DNA from: Gigaspora margarita
Lineage: Eukaryota; Glomeromycota; Glomeromycetes; Diversisporales; Gigasporaceae
Reading direction: 5' to 3'
DNA: 64,000 nt
NCBI GenBank assembly: GCA_009809945.1
Contig: WTPW01002485.1
Span: 3,478-67,477, forward strand
Made by a program: the position numbers and the translations under genes. A model generated the notes under the pieces. It ran no database searches. It was not told where the DNA came from and saw only the letters and a list, made by a program, of their open reading frames with translations. Position 1 is the stretch's first letter. Every line of letters begins with the position of its first letter. Positions 38,196-50,356 of this stretch are shown one piece after another.

Positions 38196-39173
38196 GGGGT
38201 ATGGCGACTTAGAGTAGTTGGTAAGTTGTCACCCCAAGCAGCAGGTCTAGGGTTCAAATCCTACTGGCGATGCTTTGGAAAATAGGCCTGTGTTATAATA
38301 CTATTTCTCCTCGTTGTCCTTTGGTACACCATCTTGAATGGGAGCCGTCGGGCACACAAAAATCCAAGGATCAGAAGATAGATACCCGTTTGGAAGTCCT
38401 GAGTGAGGAAGTAGCAAAGATCTTCAACAGTGCTAACCATAATTGGAATATCAGAAACCGGAGCCAGAGAACTGGACGACAAGACCCTCGAGGAGGCGCC
38501 TGGTCACCAGAGTCATACCGGAGAAAAAGAATATGTGTTTTGGCAGCATGTACCAAGGAGAGGGAGTTTATTCGGCACTTAAAGCCGGGCTGACCGACCC
38601 TTCCGAACTAACTGGTTTGGAAGTTTGGGGACACTGAGGAAGGACTGATAGGAAGGTTGTGGTGGGTATTGGGATTGAAGTGAACCTCACAAGGGCAGAA
38701 GTAGGTAACAGTAGGGGTTTAATGGTTAGCTCTGACCCCAAGTATATAGATAAAGCTGTAGCGTAAGTTACTGAAGTGTAGGTAATACCTGTGTAGGACA
38801 GGAACTGCTCTACCAAGTGTGCCACAAGGATAAACTAGTCCTAAGAAGATTCTGCAAGCATCCGGAACTGGCCTTGACTGACTCATGTAATGGAGGACTA
38901 TACCAGTGACACAAGAAGGATTTGGCAAGAGAAGCATCAACCAGAGGGTTTAAACAGGTAACTCCCTAGTTGGGTTGCAGGTATGGCAACTAGTGTAGAA
39001 CCTTCGGGCGGACTACTTAAATTAGACAACCAAAAGTTGTACATGTGGCTAGTTGTACTCTCATCAATGTAACAAATATCAGATGTGCCCCTGGAGGCGC
39101 CCGTGATCTAACTTACTTGAATAAAAGCCTTTCCCCATAGCAGTAACTTTGACATTAAAAAAAAAAAATAAAT
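38196..39173 (+). mobile_element. Complete tRNA-headed SINE-like retroelement, 978 bp, poly-A tail
   Basis: The 5' end resembles a tRNA gene: an A-box-like TTAGAGTAGTTGGTAAG at about 38211 and a B-box GGGTTCAAATCC at about 38251. The 3' end is an A-rich tail (39157-39173). Flanks AAACTATTGAGTAA (38181-38194) and AAACTATTAAGTAA (39174-39187) form a 14-bp TSD with one mismatch, as left by LINE-type integration. The open frames inside (for example 38270-38593) are not conserved in the second copy, so it is non-coding and would need a LINE enzyme to move. Confidence 0.78.
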
Positions 39174-39489
39174 AAACTATTAAGTAAATTATTGTTGGTA
39201 CTAATTAGATAAGTAATTAAGCTATAGTACTATTGTATTTTGTTCTATTTTGTTCTTTTTAGTTATTGATTAAGTTGCATTTGGTTGCTATTAGAGCATT
39301 GTTATTGGTACAGGTGATTAAATCATAATTAGATTATCATTTGTGCTAGTAGTTAGGTCATGTTAACTATGTTATGGATGCTAGCTATAAGATCTTATTA
39401 ATTATGTGTTATTAGTGCTATTTGATTATATTTTGGCATTGTTGATTCAATTGGCATTTGCTACTATTGAGTACACTGTTGAGTAGATT

Positions 39490-39972
39490 TAGTGATTTGA
39501 ACCAGTTGGGTTATAATTGAGTAACTGACCCAAACTGAATAAATTTTGGGTAACTGGTTGAACAAATATTTAATCAGTTGACTTGTACAACTAGTTGAGA
39601 ATCGATAATCGGTTAACAAAATATAAATGATATTAGGAATGAGCAAAGGTCCCAAAAGTTACAAAAAAAAAAAAGAATAAATATAAAAATTAAGCAAGGT
39701 TAAGACAAAAATTTGAGTAAAGGCCTGATAATTCCCAAAAGTAAACTATGAAGAAATCTTAATCGGTTGCAATTAGTTAACATCAAATATTTTGGTTCAG
39801 TTAACTGATTAACTAATTTTTTTTTGATTCAAATTACTACTTGGTTGGGCCAGTTAATTTGGGTAATTCAGTTGATCTAGGCCAACTAAAATAATCTCAG
39901 TTAACTGATTATGCTCGTTTATGTTAGGTTGGTTAACCGATTAACAATTTTGTTACTCAGTTCAAGTCACTA
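39490..39972. repeat. Possible eroded TIR element rich in GTTAACTGATTAAC words
   Basis: The outer words TAGTGATTTGAAC (39490-39502) and GTTCAAGTCACTA (39960-39972) form a 13-bp inverted repeat with one mismatch. The interior has many forms of AACCAGTT and GTTAACTGATTAAC on both strands. Flanks do not give a clean TSD. The rest of 39189-40850 is AT-rich without a gene. Confidence 0.45.
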
Positions 39973-41409
39973 AATAGGTAGTTATTTTGAAAATTCTTTA
40001 TATTTTTTTTTTAAATTTGATATAAGTTAACAGACCAAAAGAAGTGCAGCTATCTTTGTAAAAGCAAAATGTATACTCAAACTTTTTCTTCCATAAAAAT
40101 TTGTATAGCATTATTTTGTTTAGTTTAAACTTTCATCTAGACTAGTCTATGCAATATAGGGACTACTAGCTAATGCCAAATTTGACCAATAGCTATTTCT
40201 TCTATCTTGATATATATATTGTAAGGTGAACAAATTCAAGTGGATTTAAAATTTTCTAGTTAAATTAGAGTTAGATATGAGTGTATATATAGTAAAATCA
40301 ATTTAAGCATAGCAGAAATTCATTTTGATTGGCTAAAATTTGAATAAATATGATTGGTAATAATCATTTATTTATACAGTCACTTGTAATTTTTAGAATA
40401 CTTTTATTAGTAAAAATCATCACGCTATATAAAAATTTTTTTTTGTAATATGTAACGAAACAATAAACTTAAGCAACCTATTTTTTGTCTTTAAACCTAC
40501 TATTTTTCAATAAGAGATACAATAAGATACAGTAGTTCAAGAAACTAGATGAGAAGTAAATATTTTGAAAGGTCAGAAAGGTAGTTTGGCAATCTAAGCA
40601 ATTAGTAAATAAAATTGTGAAATGTTGTTTTAACTGGGCTTGTTTATCTTACAAGTAAAAAAAAAAGTACTATTTTGAATTACTATTCTAAAACCTTTTA
40701 TTGTATATATTTAGGCTATAAATATAATTTATAAAATAACATTTATAGATACAAAAAGTTGTAATTTTAGTGGTAGTGTTTAGGGTTTTTGGGTATGCAT
40801 AATAATGTATTGCGAAGCTAATTTAAAGTATTTTTTGTAAAATAATATATATATATATATTTTTTTTTTTAAAGAGAGGTCTATCCTCTATATCCTTTAT
40901 TAAATTTAGTAAGTTGTATACATATAAAATTACATATATAGAAGGTACTAAGCTAGGGGAAATAGTGGTAAGAGCTAGATATTCATTATTTACTCTCGAT
41001 CTAATCTTTGCTAGATTGGTCATAGATCTCTAGTCTATGAGTATAAGGTTTGGTTCAGTGGAGTTTGTATTAATGTGTTATTGTATTGTTAAATTGATTT
41101 GTGTTGATGTAGGAGGTAGTGTTTGTGTAAAAATTGGGGCTAGTATAGATAATGGTAAAGGTAGTAGCTCGTATGTTGTATTTGTTGAGAGGGTAGCCAT
41201 ATTTCGTCATAAATATATTCCATTATATTATAATGGAGCTGTGCTGCGTATTTTGTTTTTTGTATTAAGGTCGGAAAGAGTGCCAATGTATTGCATGTGA
41301 TGAAACCCAGGGGTATCTTCTTTTTAGTGTGATTATTGAGAAAGATAGATATGAATGCTTCTAGATCTCTAAGGGAAAGTTCGACCTTCTGTGCTAAGTC
41401 TTGTAGTAT

Positions 41410-44400
41410 TTATTTTATTTTCGTCTGTGAGTTAGCAGGGTTAGTTATACATGTTAGGAGATGTGCAATGTCTTCTGGTTCTGCTCTACAATAGGTGCAA
41501 AGGTGATTAGGATTCTTTGTAGGATTTCTCATGTATAGAAGTAAATGAGTGGAGAGTTCTTTGGTGAAGAGTTTGGTCTTGAAGTTCTTAATATTCAAAG
41601 CTCTAATGCTTGTATATAGTGCTTTAGGTCTATCATTGTAAGTAAAATATTTCAATGTACAGTTCCAGTTTATGTGATATATTGACCACATTGAGATGCG
41701 TTATTGGTTTTTCCAATTAATGAGACCCCGTATGTAGTGTAGTTTTTTGATATAGTAGTTAAGTGGTAGTTTGCAGGATATATTTAGTATTTTTGGTGTA
41801 TATCTGTTATATAGGAATTTGTCGAGTATGATACTTAAGGGGAAGACGTTAGTAACATTGTTGATTTTTAGTTTATTATCTATTGTTATGTCGAGTCTTC
41901 TATCTTCAAGTAGAGCCTTCACAATCATTAGAATCATAGAATAGAGAGCCTTTTCTAGTTTGCAGAATTCATAGAATTCTACTTGTATGATTTGTCCTAG
42001 AAGTTGTTTTAGTTCTTTGTTGTTCGTGAGAATTTTCACCTTAGCATTGTTTCAGAGGTTGTTAAATTAAAGGCTAGTAGAGTTAGGAGGGCATTTACAA
42101 GGGTGGGCCAGCTTTCGGTATAGCAAGCAAAGGGTGTATTTGAGTGTCAAAAAGACTGACAGCAACCATTTCCATTGTGTTATTTGGTAATTTTTGCTTT
42201 TGTGAGGTTAAGTATATTGTGACATCTTGTTTTGAAAAATTATAAGAGGTTAGTATTTCCCAGGTTCCATTGGGGGATTATGGAAGGCAGTTAGTGGACA
42301 TTTAGGAGGTGTGCCTGCACGATCAATCATAGTATAGTCTGTATTGATGTGTTTTTTATTTTGTCTAATCGCGTTCTCTATTTCTTCTAGGTTAGTGTAT
42401 AATCTTTGTTTACAGTCGACTTGTATATTATAAATAGTGTTATTTATAATGTTGAAATTACATGGTTGTATCCGTAGTGAAGGATCGTTGATATCATATT
42501 GGGTACAAGGTATGAATTGAGACGATGTATGTTCTTGCATTAGTATATAGTGTTTCACTTTGATTTCTTGAACAGAGATTTTTGTAATTTTGCCTATTTT
42601 TAGATCTTTTTTATTATCCATCTTTTCTTTTCACCTGTCCATTTTTCTAATATGAACAGGTTTGGGTATATGTATGATGTATTGGGGTTTTCGTATGTAA
42701 TGATGGCATTCTTAACTTCATCGAACCATTTGGGTTGCCTGCTGTGGGGGGTTTTCTTTATATTGTGATGGAATTGCGTCCATGTTACCAAAGCTGTGTT
42801 GTTGTAATTCAGGAACTGTTCTGTGCAGAAAATTGTATATTGATTTAACTTCTGCTTAAGCCAAGTACTATTGTGGTAGGACCCCGAAATATACATAGAT
42901 AGGTCAGGTTAATTATAGGGTTACTAAAAAAGGAAAGATCTGCAGAAAAAACTTCAAAAATAAGCAAAAAATTACTATAAATAGAAAAGATCTGCATAAA
43001 AAACCTCAAAAATAAGCAAACTCTTATCTGACCTATCTATGTATATTTCGGGGTCCTATTGTGATGTTGGGCAATAGCTGTGTTGATAGTTGTCCCTTTT
43101 AATTTTATAGGGATAGGCCAAGCTAAGAGAGATCAGCAGAATGTATGCCCAGCTGGTGACTTGCTATTATAGATTGGCAGATATATGTATGTATTTGATT
43201 GATTGGAAATACTGAAGGCATTTCTAGTATCAAGGTAGTATCTGCAGTGGCATCTTGTAGCTGTTGGAGACGTATTTTGAAAAAGGATCTATTAAAGTTT
43301 GTATTATTTAGATTTTTATATAGGATAGTTGTTAATGTGGATAATTGTGCTTGTTGAAAGGTATTAAATGCATAAGTTTCTGGGCAAAAAATGAAGAAGT
43401 TTGGTACCCCTCTTGCCAGTCTTGCTTTGTGTTTAACTGCTACTGTACTTTTCCGTATAAGAGTAAGTAGTTGTGTGGGTGTAAGATGAGCAGCTAATAA
43501 GCGGTATTGAAATCATAGGATAATAACACTGTTTATGACGTAGATTGTTTGTTTTTCGGTGATTTTTGCTAGTTTTAGCCTTCTCAGACTAGCTTTTGCC
43601 TCTGCTATTATCAATTTTTGTACATGTATGGGGTTCTTTTCTGGAGTGTACCTTGTTCCCAGGTATTTCATTGGGTTGTTTTCTTATTTGCAACTATTAT
43701 TATTTCATCAAAACAGATTGAGAGATTTTCTATTCATGAGTTGGTTATTAGTGAAGATTTCTTTGGGTTCACTTTGATGTTGTTCCATTTATAGAAAGAG
43801 TTCGCCGTTTCTACGATTTTTGTCAAAGTTTGTTGGTCTGGTGCGATCCATAGGGAGTCGTCCATATATGCTATCACAGAGACTGTGATGGGCTTGGGCG
43901 GTTTTGTAGAGATTATTGCAGTGTAGCCTTAGTATTTTTGGTGGATAGTCATAATCAAGGGATCGTAGTAGATTTTCTAGAGGAGGGGTGAAAAAGTTTC
44001 TCCTTAATTTATCCCGTCTCCAACTAGGTATTCATCTGTAGGTTCTTCGTTTGTGATGATTCTGTTTGTTCTATTGTTTAGGAGAAAAGTTAGTAGCATA
44101 ACAATTTCTATGGGTATTTTTATTCTGAGTAATGCTTTTTCTAGTGTTCTTATATGCACTGTGTCAAAGGCCTTTGACATATCTTGTGAAAGGGCCCAAA
44201 TTTCTTTGCCATTGGTGGTAGCATCTTCTAAGATATGTGTCAAGTGTATAGTAGGTTGGAGTGTTGATTGAAAAGAAAAGGCAACGTAGTTGTATGGAGA
44301 CAAAATTTTGTGGTGCATTATAGCTATAGTTAGGTGGTTATTTATTATTTTCGTAAAAAATTTTCGGGTATGTTCTATTAAGGTGATGGGCCGTGTTGTT

Positions 44401-46052
44401 GACAGGTTGTAATTATAGTGTGCTTTTTTTGGTATAGGCCATACTTGTGCCCGTAACTATTGGTCAGGTACCACCTTGAATTTTAAGTAGTCATTCATCA
44501 TCTGGTTCATGTAGATTAGTGCTATTTCTGGCAGATGTTAGAGGATTTCATTAGAGATACCAGAGGGTCCAGTTGCTTTTCTTTTGGGGACAGTATTTAT
44601 TGTGTTGATCATTTCTTCTATTGAGATAGGTTCAAGGACATTTGTATAAATGTTTGGGTTTATTCTATCTAGGGGTTTGTATGCATCGGTCCAGGTATTA
44701 TTTTGAAATTCTTCGTTTAATGGGTTCTTATGCGTCCAGTGTTTGAAATATAACCTGAAATGTTCTTTTATCTCTGCTTTATTAGTGATTACTTTATCAG
44801 GGAGTATAATTTTTTCCATCTTTATGGGGTCCTTATGTTGTTTTAGTATACTGTCCAACATTCAGCTAGTATTATGTTTCATATCTTGGTATCTTCTATT
44901 TATGTAGAATTCGATCTGAGTACTCTGTTGCAATCTCAGTTCTTGGTTACGTGCAGTCCAAATTGTATGTTTGATGTGTTTCAGTTTTTATTGTTTGTGT
45001 ACCGTATTCCTCATCCTCTGTAGGGTCCACAAATAGGGTAGTCTCTATTCCGGTCAATTTGTTTACTCTTTCAAGGTTTTTGTTAATTATCGTATATTGG
45101 GATGAGGGTTGCGTGATAAGCATTCGCAATGTTTTGTTCATTATTTTAAGTGCTGTATTAAGTTTGGTCGCTATGAGTGAAATAGTATGAAAAGGCTTAT
45201 GTGTTCAAATACGTATGGTATTTTGTTGTTCATCGCTGCTTTGATTTCCGCTATCCACCAGTTCTATTTTTTATTCAGGTCTTGTATGGTTTGTAATTCT
45301 TCTTTTGTTTTTGCTTTTTGAAAGGCATTTAAGACTGTTTCTGTAAATGCTACCCAACTTTCCTTATCCATTTTTTCATATTGGTATATCTTCCGTTTAC
45401 GTTTTTTGTTTCTTGGTGAGGATGCCATTTTTTTAATTTTCACGTGCCAAGTTGTAGATATTATAGCATGATCGCTTCCTGTGATGTATGTTGCATCATT
45501 AACCAAGAGCGGGTCAAGTTCTAAAATCAGATTTTTGTTGCACCAAATATCATCTATTTGACTAGTAGTCGTTGGACTGGTCCAAGTGGGAGTTGTGATA
45601 CTATGAAATTTTAGTATACTATGTGTATTTGCTGTCTCTAGATTGGCAAAAAGTAGAATGTATTTTCTGCGTTTTTGTTTAGCATTAAAGTCTCCCATTA
45701 TTAGAGTGTTCTAGTTGTTGTTTTTAGCTTGCATATACCATTCAAAAATTTTTTTTTGAGCTTCTGTATTTAATTTATCATAGTTGTGTGGAAGGTATAG
45801 TGAGATTATTCTCGTTTTATTGTTATTAGGGAAGAAGAAGTCCACGCATATTGTTGTTCCTGAACAAGTTTGTATGTTATGGATATAAGGCTGTAATTGA
45901 TTGCACACTATCAAAGCAGTGCCCAAACTAGTATCTCTCTGGTCATCTTTATATTTTTCAAAATTAGAGGTGTATATATAGTATTTCGGGTTTGTAAGTG
46001 CAAGATCTCTTGTGGCTGGGAGTTTGGTTTCCGTTAAGGCAATTATATGCAA
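41410..46052 (-). pseudogene. LINE ORF2: APE endonuclease, reverse transcriptase, zinc-knuckle end
   Basis: Minus-strand frames in order: 46052-45711 (ALTETK, the catalytic Glu motif), 45698-45264 (MGDFNA and GSDHAII, the Asp/Asn and Ser-Asp-His motifs of APE-type endonucleases), 44861-44538 (RKATGPSGISNEIL, RT N-terminal motif), 44410-44330 (RPITLIEHTRKFFTKI), 44318-44004 (SQDMSKAFDTVH, RT motif A), about 43885 (AYMDDS, RT motif C), and 41691-41410 ending in CTYCRAEPEDIAHLLTC, a CCHC knuckle. The enzyme would nick DNA and copy its RNA at the nick. A TAG at 45708-45710, right before MGDFNA, stands where Trp or Gln might be expected; more stops and shifts separate the other pieces. An RNase H domain was not recognised. 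Confidence 0.8.
42878..43057. mobile_element. AGGACC-family hAT-type MITE, copy 2 (180 bp), inside LINE ORF2
   Basis: TIR AGGACCCCGAAATATACATA with its exact complement at the right end; flanks ATTGTGGT (42870-42877) and ATTGTGAT (43058-43065) give an 8-bp TSD with one mismatch. Interior words AGATCTGCAGAAAAAA and AAAATAAGCAAA are shared with copies 1 and 3. Confidence 0.82.
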
Positions 46053-47194
46053 GTTGGCTTCTAAGCAGAATTCGATCCAGTTAGCAATTTGCTATGGGTT
46101 GCCAGATTTAGTCCATTCTGCAGATCTAAATTAGAGAGGGTCATGTGTTCAGATACAGGTGAAGTAGCTGCGGAAGTTGCATTAGGTAAGTTGTTGTTAA
46201 TAAATTAGTATTAGTAAATGTGTGAGACTGATTGTTTTCTTCTTGTTGCATTGTGTTCATCATTGGGTAGGTGCATAATTAGTGACTATGTCCCAGGATA
46301 GCCATGGTAAGTCTGGTACCTCAATGAAGTTCGTTGGGAAGCTACAGAATCGGAAGTGTGTTCTACATCAGCAAATTTATAGTACCAAAATCTTTCAAAA
46401 GATCTTGCGAACCTGCAATATTTTTCGAAAGATTTTGCTAATGCAATTAATTTTGAAATATTTTGCAATATATTTTGAAATATTTTAGTATTTGAAATAT
46501 TTTGAAATATATTTCGAAACTATGTTAGACATGTGAAACCAAGCTAGATCAGTAGATCTGCAACCTGGATCATACTAGTACCAAGAACGCATTGTTCAAA
46601 ATGTTTCGATAATGTTCGAATATAATCTACAAACTCTGTATTATAAGATCAGATTAATCTGTTTATAGATCTTTAGTTTTTACAATGTTTTTTTTTTCGT
46701 TGTTTTGTTTTATTTTTTTTGTTCGTTTTGTTTTTTTCCTTTGCTTTATTTTTTTCTCTTTTTTTTTATCTATTTTTTAATTTTTTTTCTTTTTATTTCG
46801 GCACTTAACAAAAACACTAACCTAACTTTACTGGCGTTTTGCAAGAAAACCTACAACTTTTCACAACTTTGCAAGAACGCAGATTTGACTTTGCAAGCCA
46901 ACTCAGACAACACTTTGCAAGAACACAACTATTACTTCGCAATTTCTAAATTGCCAAGAACATTTTTTTAAAGAAATAGTTTTAGTTGAGCTAGTCTTCG
47001 CAAGGTTTCGCTATATTTTTTTTCCGTTTGGCACTTTTTGTTTTTGTTTTTTTTTAATTTTTTTTTTATTAATTTAATTTATTCCGGCACTTTGAAGAAC
47101 ACAACTCTTACTTCCTGGCACTTTTAAGAAAACCAACCAAGACTATTTCGGCATTTGGCGAACATGAAAAACAGAGATTTGGGACTTCCTTTTT

Positions 47195-47830
47195 TTTTTT
47201 ATTCAGTTTGTTATATATTTTGTTTTTTTCATTTGTATTTTTATTTTTTCACTTCTCTACTATTTTTAGAAAGTATTTAAAAAAGAGCAAAACGAAGACG
47301 ATAGAAAAAACAAAAGAAATAACTGAAGCAAAACGATAGTTAAAACAAAGAAGCGAAATAATAGCTAACTGCGGGGTGAGCGAAAATAAGCATGTAGGGC
47401 TAGTTTTTTATGGAATTATATGCGATGAAATTCGAAAGTATTTTAAAATATGTTTTCGTTTTCATTTTTTCATTTTTTTTTGGGTTCATTTTTTTTCGTT
47501 TTTATTTTTTTTATTCAGTTTGCTTATATTTTTTGCTTTTTTTTTGTATTTTTTATTTTTTTACTTCTACACTATTTTTAGGAAATATTTAAAAAAGAGC
47601 GAAACGAAGACGATAGAAAAACAAAAGAAATAACTGAAGCAAAACGATAGTTAAAACAAAAAAGCGAAATAATAGCTAACTGCGGGGTGAGCGAAAATAA
47701 GCGTGTAGGACTAGTTTTTTTTGAAATAATATGCGAAGAAGTGCGAAAGTATTTTAAAATACGTTTTCATTTTCGTTTTTTCCTTTTTTTTTGGGTTTAT
47801 TTTTTTCGTCGTTTTTTTTTATTTTTTTTT
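47195..47830. repeat. Two tandem copies of a 311-bp unit
   Basis: Landmarks such as GAAGACGATAG and GCGGGGTGAGCGAAAATAAG recur 311-312 bases apart (47294/47606 and 47371/47682). Both copies contain a similar short frame, but it opens with GTG and is mostly T-rich low complexity, so I do not call it a gene. Confidence 0.75.
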
Positions 47831-48095
47831 TGTATAATAATAAGGTGCACTGCCCTATTTCCACAAACTTTTTTTTATGATATATAAAACTTTTTTAAAA
47901 ATTAATATTTTTTTACTAAAAAATATATATAATATATATAATCAATTTATTATTAAAAAATATCTAAATTGAATAATATTTATATACAAAAAAATTTTTT
48001 TTCAAATAAAGCTAAATTTTATAAAATTTATAGAAATTTTAATTTGCTGTCCTATTCCTATTAATATAATATAAATTTTTTAAAAATTTTATATT

Positions 48096-49721
48096 TTATA
48101 ATTTTTTTTTTTTAATAATTAGTTTTTTAGGTTTTGTACTTACTTTTTTTGCTTTTTTTTTTGCTCTTTGTTCTTTTCTTAGTTTTATATCTTCTATTTT
48201 CTTTTGCTTAATATTTTCTTTTTCTTGTAATTCTTTTGTAATAGCTTCAGAAGTTACTAAATTTCCAAATTTAAAAGCTTTAGGTCGAGTTTTAGGTTTT
48301 TCTTCACTTGAAATAGTCTTCATAAATGGATATTTCATAATTGATGATAAAGATGTAGTTCCAGGATGTTCAAGAGCTTTAATATATTCTTTTAATTGCT
48401 GATTTTCATTTTCAAGTTGTGCAATTTTAAGACTTCTTGTATCATGTTCATGTTGTGGATTAAAAGGAACTTCTAATTTTTTTTCAGTTGATAATGAAGG
48501 TGCCAAGCGGTCTGGATTAATTGCATTAGGATTCCAAGGCCAAATCCCAGTTGCAGTATAAGCATTTCTAATTGCTGTAGGAGTATAAGTTTTAAAAAAA
48601 GCTTCACCAAAAACTTGTGCAAAAGAATACTTTGTAACAATTTTTTGGTTATTAGTAAATCTATAATTGTCAGAAGCTTTATCATATTCAAGTTTAAGTT
48701 TTTTAAAAGGTATCTCAGAAGGTTGAAGAATATGTGTTGTATTTGATGGAAGAACATATAATAAAATTCCATTATCACGACAATAATTAATACTAATCAA
48801 ATCAATATGACTAGCATGTCCATCAAGCATAAGTAAAACTGGTCTAAAAGGTGGAATTGATTTATTAAAATGTTCAATGTACATTCTAAAAATGTTTTCA
48901 TGCATATAACCAGTATCAGTAAAAGCTGCAACAGTGCTAGGTGGAACAGATATGCCAGATAACAATCCATCAAGAACATTAACTCCCTTGTAAATAAGCA
49001 ATGGTGGAATATAGGTTCCTGCAGCTGTAATTGTAGGGCATACAGAAATGTGTTCTTTTGAATTTCCAGCTGCAGTTTTATGAACTTGTCGGGCATTTTT
49101 TTTGGCTAAAACTTTTTGTAATCGGGCAGAAATATTAAATCCTGATTCGTCCATGTTCCAGATTCGATCTGGAGTTAAAGAATAATCATCTAAAAGGTTT
49201 TTAAGTTTTTCAAAATGGTCCGTAAGAACAACTGGGTTGGCTTTACTTGCACGTGCTTGAGAAAGTTCTTGAGGTGTATGAAATGAAAGTTCTGGATGAT
49301 CTTTCATAAATCTCTTCCACCACTTATCACCGGGGGCACCATTAAATGGGTGTTTTTGGTTCCGGATACTAAGAATCTGCATAACTATAGTGTTAACAGC
49401 CTCTTTGGTAAGTCCAAACCCAAGTTGCTGCATGTTTAAACAATAACCGGTTATTTCATTCTCTTCATAGGCTGTAAGTATAGTAGGGGGACCATGACGA
49501 TTTGGAACACCTTTTTCTATAGCATCGCGTAAGGTTCGGTCAGCAATACCAAACTCAAGAGCAACTCTATGGATGCTTAAAGGTGGTGCTGAGCTAAGTT
49601 TTTGGGTTTCAAGAAATTCAAGTGCTGCACGAATAGAGGCTTGATGGGAAGTTTCTTGGTTTGTTAAAGGATTTTGTGAATTTTGCTGAAGTGTTTCTTG
49701 TTGAACTTTTACTAACGACAT
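48096..49721 (-). CDS. pogo/Tigger-type (CENP-B-like) transposase, 541 aa
   Basis: An uninterrupted frame with, in order: a psq-like helix-turn-helix (about 29-72, SIHRVALEFGIADRTLRDAI), a CENP-B/Tc5-type helix-turn-helix (about 80-160, with KWWKRFMKDHPELS), a DDE_1 catalytic core (about 185-370), a short coiled coil (about 435-460) and a Lys-rich tail (505-541), a likely nuclear signal. Catalytic candidates are D191 (WNMDESGF), D300 (LMLDGHASH) and E336 (LQPSEI). It would bind its TIRs and move the element by cut and paste. The start is doubtful: the ATG at 49721 follows a long A-run (minus strand) and the assembly gap, and beyond the gap (50404 downwards) another Met and a similar start MSMLVKV appear, so the true N-terminus may lie across the gap. 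Part of a TE, not host. Confidence 0.85.
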   Translation of the reverse strand: MSLVKVQQETLQQNSQNPLTNQETSHQASIRAALEFLETQKLSSAPPLSIHRVALEFGIADRTLRDAIEKGVPNRHGPPTILTAYEENEITGYCLNMQQLGFGLTKEAVNTIVMQILSIRNQKHPFNGAPGDKWWKRFMKDHPELSFHTPQELSQARASKANPVVLTDHFEKLKNLLDDYSLTPDRIWNMDESGFNISARLQKVLAKKNARQVHKTAAGNSKEHISVCPTITAAGTYIPPLLIYKGVNVLDGLLSGISVPPSTVAAFTDTGYMHENIFRMYIEHFNKSIPPFRPVLLMLDGHASHIDLISINYCRDNGILLYVLPSNTTHILQPSEIPFKKLKLEYDKASDNYRFTNNQKIVTKYSFAQVFGEAFFKTYTPTAIRNAYTATGIWPWNPNAINPDRLAPSLSTEKKLEVPFNPQHEHDTRSLKIAQLENENQQLKEYIKALEHPGTTSLSSIMKYPFMKTISSEEKPKTRPKAFKFGNLVTSEAITKELQEKENIKQKKIEDIKLRKEQRAKKKAKKVSTKPKKLIIKKKKL

Positions 49722-49740
49722 TTTTTTTTTTTTTTTTTTT

Positions 49741-50356
49741 NNNNNNNNNNNNNNNNNNNNNNNNNNNNNNNNNNNNNNNNNNNNNNNNNNNNNNNNNNNN
49801 NNNNNNNNNNNNNNNNNNNNNNNNNNNNNNNNNNNNNNNNNNNNNNNNNNNNNNNNNNNNNNNNNNNNNNNNNNNNNNNNNNNNNNNNNNNNNNNNNNNN
49901 NNNNNNNNNNNNNNNNNNNNNNNNNNNNNNNNNNNNNNNNNNNNNNNNNNNNNNNNNNNNNNNNNNNNNNNNNNNNNNNNNNNNNNNNNNNNNNNNNNNN
50001 NNNNNNNNNNNNNNNNNNNNNNNNNNNNNNNNNNNNNNNNNNNNNNNNNNNNNNNNNNNNNNNNNNNNNNNNNNNNNNNNNNNNNNNNNNNNNNNNNNNN
50101 NNNNNNNNNNNNNNNNNNNNNNNNNNNNNNNNNNNNNNNNNNNNNNNNNNNNNNNNNNNNNNNNNNNNNNNNNNNNNNNNNNNNNNNNNNNNNNNNNNNN
50201 NNNNNNNNNNNNNNNNNNNNNNNNNNNNNNNNNNNNNNNNNNNNNNNNNNNNNNNNNNNNNNNNNNNNNNNNNNNNNNNNNNNNNNNNNNNNNNNNNNNN
50301 NNNNNNNNNNNNNNNNNNNNNNNNNNNNNNNNNNNNNNNNNNNNNNNNNNNNNNNN
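49741..50356. other. Assembly gap (616 N) flanked by poly-T on both sides
   Basis: Twenty or more T precede and about fourteen T follow the run of N, so the gap probably arose at a long homopolymer or a repeat. Frames reported through the N are artefacts. Confidence 0.98.

Noticed and set aside
47376-47887. Two similar short proteins starting SENKHVGLVF and SENKRVGLVF
   Set aside because: They begin with GTG, lie in a tandem DNA repeat and continue into Phe-rich low complexity.
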